Shown here piece by piece: positions 56,487 through 64,000 of a stretch of DNA of 64,000 bases. The DNA comes from Halosaccharopolyspora lacisalsi (GTDB taxonomy: Bacteria > Actinomycetota > Actinomycetes > Mycobacteriales > Pseudonocardiaceae), in NCBI RefSeq assembly GCF_014137975.1, contig NZ_JACGWZ010000001.1, positions 62,001 to 126,000 on the forward strand, in the 5' to 3' direction. Below the pieces are notes generated by a model, which saw only the letters and a list, made by a program, of their open reading frames with translations, was not told the DNA's origin and did not search any database. A program made the translations under genes and the position numbers. Each line of letters opens with the position of its first letter. The first letter of the stretch is position 1.

Positions 56487-57509
56487 GTGATCACACTCGA
56501 GAACCTGACCAAGTCGTTCCAGCAGAACAAGGGATCCGTCCGCGCGCTCGACGGCGTGTCCCTGGAGATCCAGCAGGCAGCGGTGTGTGGCGTGGTCGGC
56601 CCGGCCGGAGCGGGCAAGACCACGCTGCTCCGCTGCCTCGGTCTGCTGGACAGGTCCGACGGCGGTTCGATCCGGATGGAGGGCGCCGAGCTGAGCGGGT
56701 TGGACGGCAGGGACCTGCGCGCCGCCCGCCGCCGGATCGGTGTCGTGCCGCAGGGTGATTCCCTGCTGCGCCAGCGCACCGTGGCGGGCAACGTGGCGCT
56801 ACCGCTGGAGTCCGCCGATCTCTCCGCTTCGCAGCGCCGGGCCCGGGTGGCCGAGCTGCTCGATCTCGTCGGACTGACCGACAAGGCCCCGGTGTATCCC
56901 GACCAGCTTTCCGAGGGGCAGCGTCGCCGTGCCGCCGTGGCGCAGGCGCTGGCCACCCGTCCGTCGGTACTGCTGGCCGACGAGCCGACCGCGGAGCTGG
57001 ATCCGGCGACGACCGACGCCGTGCTGACGGTGCTGGACCGCGCGCGCTCGGAACTCGGCGTCACGATTCTGGTCGCCACGGAGGACACGGCGGTGGTGCG
57101 CCGTCTCGCCGACGACGTCGTGGTGCTGGACCGGGGCAACGTGGTCGAGCAGGGCAAGGTCCTCGACCTCGTCTCCGAACCCGGCAGCCGCATCGGTTCG
57201 GCACTGTTCCCCGCCGCCGATCAGGGTCGGTCCGCCACGCAGCCGGGCCGGGGGCACGACGTGGTCGCCGAGGTGGTGCTGACTGGGTTCGCCGCCGTGG
57301 GAGCGCTGCTGCCGGAGGCTTCCAGCCGTTTCGACGTCGAGCTGTCGATCCTCGGTGGCGGGATGACCCGGCTCGGGGACACGCCCGTGGCGAAGTTCAG
57401 CATCGGTCTGTCGGGGGAGCGCTCCGAATCGGCGCTGAAGTGGATGATCGACCACGACGCCCAGGTGCACCGGGCTCCGGCTCGTGTGGACGGAGTCGTC
57501 GCCGCGTGA
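56487..57509 (+). CDS. metN: Methionine ABC transporter ATP-binding protein
   Basis: A 340-residue ATPase for methionine import. Walker A is GPAGAGKTT near residue 37, the signature is the variant LSEGQRRRAAVA in place of LSGGQ, and Walker B is VLLADEPTAELD. The last 80 residues (VVAEVVLTGFAAVGALLPEA, FDVELSILGGGMTRLG) form the NIL domain that binds methionine and inhibits transport, diagnostic of MetN. The GTG at 56487 gives the family start MITLENLTKSF and has GGAG before it. metI and metQ are not adjacent. Confidence 0.9.
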   Translation: MITLENLTKSFQQNKGSVRALDGVSLEIQQAAVCGVVGPAGAGKTTLLRCLGLLDRSDGGSIRMEGAELSGLDGRDLRAARRRIGVVPQGDSLLRQRTVAGNVALPLESADLSASQRRARVAELLDLVGLTDKAPVYPDQLSEGQRRRAAVAQALATRPSVLLADEPTAELDPATTDAVLTVLDRARSELGVTILVATEDTAVVRRLADDVVVLDRGNVVEQGKVLDLVSEPGSRIGSALFPAADQGRSATQPGRGHDVVAEVVLTGFAAVGALLPEASSRFDVELSILGGGMTRLGDTPVAKFSIGLSGERSESALKWMIDHDAQVHRAPARVDGVVAA

Positions 57510-57593
57510 GCGGTGCTGCTCGATCGGGCCGGACGCCCGGGGCCGCGCCGGGGGAATCACCTGCTGGGGCGGCATCGGCTGGCGTGCGGCACG

Positions 57594-57599
57594 TAGGCT
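57594..57599 (+). promoter_or_regulatory. TAGGCT -10 hexamer of ispE (leaderless type)
   Basis: The hexamer ends 6 bases before the GTG at 57606. Confidence 0.5.
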
Positions 57600-57605
57600 G
57601 GGGAG

Positions 57606-58580
57606 GTGCTCTCCGTGGTACCCACCCCGATCACCGTTCGGGTCCCGGCCAAGGTGAATCTGCATCTTACGGTCGGTGATACCCGCGCGGACGGCTATCA
57701 TGAGCTGGCGACCGTGTTCCAGGCGCTGTCGCTGGTCGATGAAGTCACCGTTCGCCCCGCCGACCAGTCGGGCATCGACGTGCGCGGCGACGGCGCGGAT
57801 TCGGTGCCGACCGACTCCGGCAACCTGGCCTGGAAGGCCGTACGAGCCCTCGCCGAACGTGGTGGCAGGGACCCGGAGGAACCCGGTGTCCAGCTGTCGA
57901 TCCACAAGGGCATTCCCGTGGCCGGTGGCATGGCAGGTGGCAGTGCGGACGCCGCGGGTGCCCTGTTCGGACTGAACGCCCTGTGGCGGCTGGAGATGGG
58001 GCGGGACGAACTGCTCGACATCGCCGCGGAGCTCGGCAGCGACGTCCCGTTCGCCCTCCAGGGGGGCACGGCGCTGGGCACGGGACGCGGTGAGCACCTG
58101 GTGCCGGTGCTCGCCCGGCACACCTACCACTGGGTGATCGCCCTGGACAGTTCCGGCCTGCACACCCCCGGCGTCTACGGCGAACTGGACCGACTGCGCG
58201 AGGGCACGCACTCGCAGCGGGCCTCCGGGGCCGAGCCGCTGCTGGAAGCGCTGACCTCCGGTGATCCCCGGGAACTCGCCTTCCTGCTCGGCAACGATCT
58301 GCAGGCGGCGGCCGTGTCGTTGCGCCCCCACCTGCGCCGCACGCTGCGCGCGGGTGTGGACGCGGGCGCGCTGGCCGGAATCGTCTCGGGATCGGGACCG
58401 ACCTGCGCCTTCCTGTGCTCGGACTCCGAGGACGCCGTGCGAGTGGCCGCCGAGCTCTCGGGCGCGGGCGTGTGCCGCACCGTCCGGGTGGCCAGGGGGC
58501 CGGTACCCGGTGCACGGATCGTCGGCGACGATCACGCCGATCGCCCCACCCCGCCCACTCCGCCTCAGGTGCACGCGTGA
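57606..58580 (+). CDS. ispE: 4-diphosphocytidyl-2-C-methyl-D-erythritol kinase
   Basis: A 324-residue GHMP kinase phosphorylating CDP-ME in the non-mevalonate isoprenoid pathway. [22 protein letters not shown] opens the domain, the ATP loop is [17 protein letters not shown] near residue 104, and [20 protein letters not shown] and [11 protein letters not shown] follow. The C-terminal 20 residues are proline-rich and not conserved. The GTG at 57606 sits just after a TAGGCT hexamer. An ABC-F gene follows. Confidence 0.96.
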   Translation: MLSVVPTPITVRVPAKVNLHLTVGDTRADGYHELATVFQALSLVDEVTVRPADQSGIDVRGDGADSVPTDSGNLAWKAVRALAERGGRDPEEPGVQLSIHKGIPVAGGMAGGSADAAGALFGLNALWRLEMGRDELLDIAAELGSDVPFALQGGTALGTGRGEHLVPVLARHTYHWVIALDSSGLHTPGVYGELDRLREGTHSQRASGAEPLLEALTSGDPRELAFLLGNDLQAAAVSLRPHLRRTLRAGVDAGALAGIVSGSGPTCAFLCSDSEDAVRVAAELSGAGVCRTVRVARGPVPGARIVGDDHADRPTPPTPPQVHA

Positions 58581-58634
58581 GCCGGCGAGTGCGCTGATCT
58601 GCTACGACGCGATGACGAAAGTGACGAACACCTG

Positions 58635-60425
<1,791 letters not shown>

Positions 60426-60446
60426 AGCGAGGGCCGCGGGGCTCTG

Positions 60447-60496
60447 CCCGGTTTCGCGCGAAACCGGGTAACCGCCGCAGCGGCCGATGTGGTTAC
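60447..60496. repeat. Two-part palindromic element after the ABC-F gene
   Basis: A 22-base perfect palindrome CCCGGTTTCGC/GCGAAACCGGG (60447-60468) followed by a weaker hairpin GTAACC...GGTTAC (60468-60473, 60491-60496). These are the same two modules as at 38973-39048, in the opposite order. It lies 21 bases after the stop and probably terminates transcription. Confidence 0.65.
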
Positions 60497-60580
60497 TGCC
60501 GCGTCGGCCGCTCCATGATCACCGCGCCGGGGTCCGCGATCGGGTGATCTCGTCGTCTGTCGCGAGGATCACACTCGTCG

Positions 60581-60586
60581 TAGGCT
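60581..60586 (+). promoter_or_regulatory. TAGGCT -10 hexamer of the acyl ligase (leaderless type)
   Basis: The hexamer ends 7 bases before the GTG at 60594. Confidence 0.5.
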
Positions 60587-60593
60587 GCCGTGT

Positions 60594-62279
60594 GTGAGTC
60601 GGTTCATGGACACGCTGATCGCTTCCGCCCGCCACGACGTCGGCGCTCGCGCGCGCGGCCTCACCACGGGTGAGCCGCACGAGCCCCGTCGCCGCACCTG
60701 GAGCGAGGTGCACGAGCAGGCCCGGTGCATCGCCGGCGCCCTGCGGCGACAGGAGGGCACCCCGGCGGTGGGTTCGGGGGACGCGGTGGCCGTGCTGGCC
60801 GCCGACCCGGGATCGATCGCTCCCGCGGTGCAGGCGGTGTGGTTGTCCGGCGGCAGCGTCACGATGCTCCACCAGCCGACGCAGCGCACCGATCTGACGC
60901 ACTGGGCGCGGGACACGCTGCGTACGCTGCGGATGATCGGCGCCCGCCTGGTGCTGTTGGGTCCGCCCTTCGACGGACTGGCCGACGTCCTCGACGAGCA
61001 CGGGATCGAGTACCGGAATCTCTCCGAGCTCGCCGACTCGGTCGCCGTCCTGGAGGCACCGGTCGAGACCGCCGAGACCGACACGGCGCTGCTCCAGCTC
61101 ACGAGCGGTTCCGTGGCCGAACCCAAGGCCGTGCGCATCACTCACGGCAACCTGGACTCCAATGCGCGCGCGATGGTCGAGCGAGCCGGACTCGACGCGG
61201 AGCACGACGTGGTCGTGTCCTGGCTGCCGCTGTTCCACGACATGGGCATGGTCGGTTGCCTGGCGGTGCCCATGTTCCTCGGCATGGAGGCGGTCAAGGT
61301 GACTCCGGCCGACTTCCTGGAGCGGTCGATGCTGTGGCCGGAGCTGATCAGCAGGTACGGCGGTACGGTCACCGCCGCACCGAACTTCGCCTACGCCATC
61401 GTCGGGCGCCGGATGGCTCGTGCCGACGACGGTGCCTTCGACCTGTCCACGCTGCGCTTCGCCCTCAACGGAGCGGAACCGATCGATCCGGCCGCGGTGC
61501 GGACGTTCGTCGACGCCGGCGCGCGGTTCGGTCTGTCCCCCGGAAGCATGGTGTGTGCCTTCGGCATGGCCGAGTCCACGTTGGCGGTCTCGTTTCCCCC
61601 GCCGGGACGCGGCGTGGAGGTCGACACGGTCGACCCCGATGAACTGGAGCGACGGCGTCGCGCAGAACCGATCGGGCAGGAACCGACCGGGCAGGAGTCG
61701 GACGGGGCCAGGAGTTTCGCGCTGCTGGGGTCGGCGTTGCCGGGCCTGGAGGTCGAGGTCGTCGACGACTCCGGTCGGCGGCTCGGCCGGCGCGAGGTCG
61801 GCCGGCTGCGGATCAGGGGAGCGGCGGTGACCCCCGGCTACCTCACCGTCGACGGGCCGTTGTCGGCTCGGGACGAACAGGGCTGGCTGGAAACCGGCGA
61901 CGAGGGCTATCTGGTCGACGAGCAGGTGGTGATCTGCGGGCGCCGCAAGGACGTGATCATCATGGGCGGACGCAACGTCTACCCGGTCGACATCGAACGC
62001 ACCGCCTGCGAGGTCGAGGGCGTGCGGGCGGGCAACGCCGCGGCGGTGCGGTTGGACGCGGGCAGCAGGCGGGAGCGTTTCGCCGTGGTGGTCGAGTCCC
62101 GGCTGGCCGGTGACGAGGAGGCGGAGCAGGCGCTCGGAAAGCGCGTGGCCTCCCGCGTCTTCGAGGTGATCGGTCTCCGGCCGTCCACCGTGGTGGTTCT
62201 GCGTCCCGGCACGCTGCCCAAGACCCCCTCCGGCAAGCTCCGCCGCGCCGCCACGGCCGAGCTGATCACCACCGGGTGA
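60594..62279 (+). CDS. AMP-dependent acyl ligase (fatty acyl-AMP/CoA ligase family)
   Basis: A 561-residue adenylate-forming enzyme. The P-loop-like A3 motif is LLQLTSGSVAEPKAVRITHGN near residue 165; ALNGAEPI and FGMAESTL form the adenine/acyl pocket; ETGDEGY and CGRRKDVIIMGGRNVYPVDIE are the A7-A8 hinge, and the C-terminal lysine is in TPSGKLRR. The words WLPLFHDMGMVG are typical of fatty acyl-AMP ligases and FadD32-like proteins. It may activate a fatty or polyketide acid. No carrier protein or synthase gene is nearby. Confidence 0.9.
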   Translation: MSRFMDTLIASARHDVGARARGLTTGEPHEPRRRTWSEVHEQARCIAGALRRQEGTPAVGSGDAVAVLAADPGSIAPAVQAVWLSGGSVTMLHQPTQRTDLTHWARDTLRTLRMIGARLVLLGPPFDGLADVLDEHGIEYRNLSELADSVAVLEAPVETAETDTALLQLTSGSVAEPKAVRITHGNLDSNARAMVERAGLDAEHDVVVSWLPLFHDMGMVGCLAVPMFLGMEAVKVTPADFLERSMLWPELISRYGGTVTAAPNFAYAIVGRRMARADDGAFDLSTLRFALNGAEPIDPAAVRTFVDAGARFGLSPGSMVCAFGMAESTLAVSFPPPGRGVEVDTVDPDELERRRRAEPIGQEPTGQESDGARSFALLGSALPGLEVEVVDDSGRRLGRREVGRLRIRGAAVTPGYLTVDGPLSARDEQGWLETGDEGYLVDEQVVICGRRKDVIIMGGRNVYPVDIERTACEVEGVRAGNAAAVRLDAGSRRERFAVVVESRLAGDEEAEQALGKRVASRVFEVIGLRPSTVVVLRPGTLPKTPSGKLRRAATAELITTG

Positions 62280-62720
62280 GGGTTTCGGTGGCACGGGCGA
62301 CGGAAATTTCCCGAGTCCCGCGTAGCATTCGGATTACGATATGGCGGCAAAATGAGAATAATCCGGGTGGATGGCTTGTTGCCCGAATGTGCCCGCCATC
62401 ACGTAACAACCGTTTAGGATGAATTTGATCGATGCTTCATCGTTACGGTTGAGTTCTTTTTCGGTGCCGGCGCGGCCGGTTTTCCTCGTCCTGCCGAGTA
62501 TCGCGCGAACGACCGCGAAAACACCTCGTGGACAGTTGACACGATCGGGTGATATACCGAAATCGGTGTCCGTGCCGATGTCCCGTGCTCGCCATCTTCG
62601 CTGCTGTTCGGCGTCAACGGGCGGCGAGTGCGGACGTCGTGGGGGTCTTCTCCCGGGTGCGTTCGTCCGGGGGTGAGCACGCGTATGTACTGAAATAGCA
62701 GAGGTAGGTGCGGATTTTTC
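62280..62720. other. Gene-free, relatively AT-rich gap
   Basis: A 441-base stretch without a supportable gene on either strand; short frames lack codon bias and ribosome sites. It contains small inverted repeats (for example GATGGC at 62370-62375 with GCCATC at 62395-62400, and CGATG/CATCG near 62430) and a TAGGAT hexamer near 62415. The lower GC hints at a boundary of acquired DNA before the HAD gene. Confidence 0.5.
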
Positions 62721-64000
62721 ATGTCGACCGGTGCTCGGCATCGTGATAATCGTGGTCGGCTCGACTACGTTCATCGGTTGATCAGCGACGGATCCTGCTC
62801 GGTCGTGTCGCTGGACGTCTTCGACACGATCTTATGGCGAAGAGTTCCACGGCCCGTCGATCTCTTCGAACTGCTGGGGGCGAGACTCAGACGCGACGGC
62901 CGCGCTCCCGAATGGTTGACGGACACGTCGTTTCGCCGGATGCGCGTCGTCGCCGAGGAACAGGCGCGCCACCGGAACCGGTCACACGGCAGTGAGGTCT
63001 CGCTGTTCGAGATCTGGCAGGAGATGCCGCTGTCGCTGTTCGGGGACGCCCCGATCGAGGAGCTGGTCCGGGCGGAGCTGGAGCTGGAGCGCGAGTTCAC
63101 GGTGGTCGACCTCGACGTCGCCGAGGTGATCGATTCGGCCGCCAAGCACGACGTTCCGGTCGCCCTGGTCTCGGACACCTACTTCACCGGTGACCAACTC
63201 GACCACCTGCTCGATCGCCCCGAACTGGCGCTGCCGGAGGATGTCCGTGTCTTCCGGTCGCTGCACCACGGGACGGACAAGGCCTCCGGCCTGTGGCAGA
63301 GCGTCCTGGGGGAACTCGAGTGCGGTCCGGAGCAGGTGGTGCACGTCGGTGACAACGAGGAAGCCGATCACACGACTCCGGCTTCGTCGGGCGTTCGCAC
63401 GGTGCACTACCGGAGGATCGACGACGACTTCGAGCCCGTGCTCGACCGCGAGCGACTTGCCGCGGAGCTGTCCGGCGATTCCGCGGAGCGACTCAGTCCC
63501 GAGCACGGTGACTTCGGTCTGACGAGTCTCCGCGCGAAGACCCTGAGCTTCGCGCCGGACCACCCCGACAGGGCGCTCGACACCGCGTGGCGCTACGGCG
63601 CTTCCGTGCTCGGGCCGGTGCTGACGGGATTCGCCGAGTGGGTGGCCTCGCGGGCCCACCACGCGGGAAACTCCGTCGTCTGGTGCCCCATGCGCGAGGG
63701 GGAGCTGCTCTCGCGGCTGGTCAACGATGCCGCGGCGGCTCGCGGCTGGAACGTCGAGGCCAAGCCCGTGTGGTTGTCGCGTCAGGTGACGGCGGTCGCT
63801 CTCGTCGACCCCTACGACCGCGACTCCGTTCACGAGTTCATCCGCAAGAGCTACCGGCTCACCGTCGGCCAGCTGCTGGCGATGCTGAACCTGCGTCCCG
63901 GCGACGTCCCCACGCTGTCCACCGCGTTGAACACGCTGCTCGACCACGGCGAGATCATCGATCGGGTCACCGACGTGATGACCGAGACCCCGCACCTGAC
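62721..64000 (+). CDS. HAD-type phosphatase-like protein, partial (runs off the right edge)
   Basis: The frame opens at the ATG at 62721 and has no stop before the edge (about 426 residues visible). The HAD nucleophile motif is VVSLDVFDTILWRRV near residue 38, where the first aspartate would be catalytic; a later ALVSDTYFTGDQL and VHVGDNEEADH are HAD motifs II and III-IV. From about residue 280 a second domain begins (GPVLTGFAEWVASRAHHAG, VVWCPMREGELLSRLV). Such VFDT proteins are frequent in surface-polysaccharide clusters. The ribosome site is weak, so an alternative start is possible. Confidence 0.75.
   Translation, partial: MSTGARHRDNRGRLDYVHRLISDGSCSVVSLDVFDTILWRRVPRPVDLFELLGARLRRDGRAPEWLTDTSFRRMRVVAEEQARHRNRSHGSEVSLFEIWQEMPLSLFGDAPIEELVRAELELEREFTVVDLDVAEVIDSAAKHDVPVALVSDTYFTGDQLDHLLDRPELALPEDVRVFRSLHHGTDKASGLWQSVLGELECGPEQVVHVGDNEEADHTTPASSGVRTVHYRRIDDDFEPVLDRERLAAELSGDSAERLSPEHGDFGLTSLRAKTLSFAPDHPDRALDTAWRYGASVLGPVLTGFAEWVASRAHHAGNSVVWCPMREGELLSRLVNDAAAARGWNVEAKPVWLSRQVTAVALVDPYDRDSVHEFIRKSYRLTVGQLLAMLNLRPGDVPTLSTALNTLLDHGEIIDRVTDVMTETPHL

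Noticed and set aside
62334-62774. A 146-codon minus-strand frame in the AT-rich gap
   Set aside because: It runs into the start of the HAD gene, has no codon bias or ribosome site, and shows no family resemblance.

Overview
The window is high-GC bacterial DNA with actinobacterial marks: many GTG starts, an FO synthase fusion for coenzyme F420, a resuscitation-promoting factor, a type VII-type secreted-protein cluster and a DUF3017 gene beside folD. Gene content and order look like the order Pseudonocardiales (for example Actinopolyspora or Saccharopolyspora); this is inferred from gene content, not from a search. No insertion sequence, prophage, CRISPR array or rRNA was seen.

Position 1 to 10,700: the start of a TNT-related toxin-like gene runs off the left edge. 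Then come a YdcZ-type transporter, folD with a DUF3017 gene, a TetR regulator coupled to a flavin monooxygenase, several small conserved genes, isocitrate dehydrogenase, a thioesterase and a tRNA-Val(GAC). Position 10,800 to 22,700 is accessory: a divergent XRE-cupin regulator and methyltransferase, an exported adenosine deaminase-like protein, a DUF2157 membrane protein, exonuclease III, a solitary MntA-type nucleotidyltransferase next to decayed DNA (a GNAT pseudogene and a possible HepT remnant), a second TetR and monooxygenase pair, a two-gene module of a 51-residue zinc-ribbon-like protein and an HTH protein, and a secreted subtilisin.

Position 22,900 to 33,200: fbiC, a cluster of proteins that look like type VII secretion substrates with associated genes (25,750 to 29,140), trpS, a YihY/YhjD membrane protein and a D-Ala-D-Ala carboxypeptidase. 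Position 33,400 to 49,700 is central and nucleoside metabolism: sdhCDAB, then divergent cdd and deoA, a coiled-coil protein, cytosolic add, an ABC exporter operon with its own wHTH regulator, and a deoC operon with two aldehyde dehydrogenase-like genes. Together cdd, deoA, add and deoC would break nucleosides and deoxyribose down to acetyl units and glyceraldehyde 3-phosphate.

Position 50,300 to 64,000 follows the conserved actinobacterial order metG, tatD, rpfB, rsmA, ispE, ABC-F, with a metN gene inserted between rsmA and ispE. The metN leader carries a SAM-I-type riboswitch followed at once by a short reading frame that resembles the actinobacterial sulfur leader peptides. The window ends in an AMP-dependent acyl ligase, a more AT-rich gap and a partial HAD-type gene.

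Regulatory structure is rich. At least eight genes have a TANNNT hexamer ending 6 to 7 nucleotides before the start codon, which suggests leaderless transcripts. Several operons carry twin palindromic operators. Several gene ends carry perfect palindromes, two of which share the same modules.
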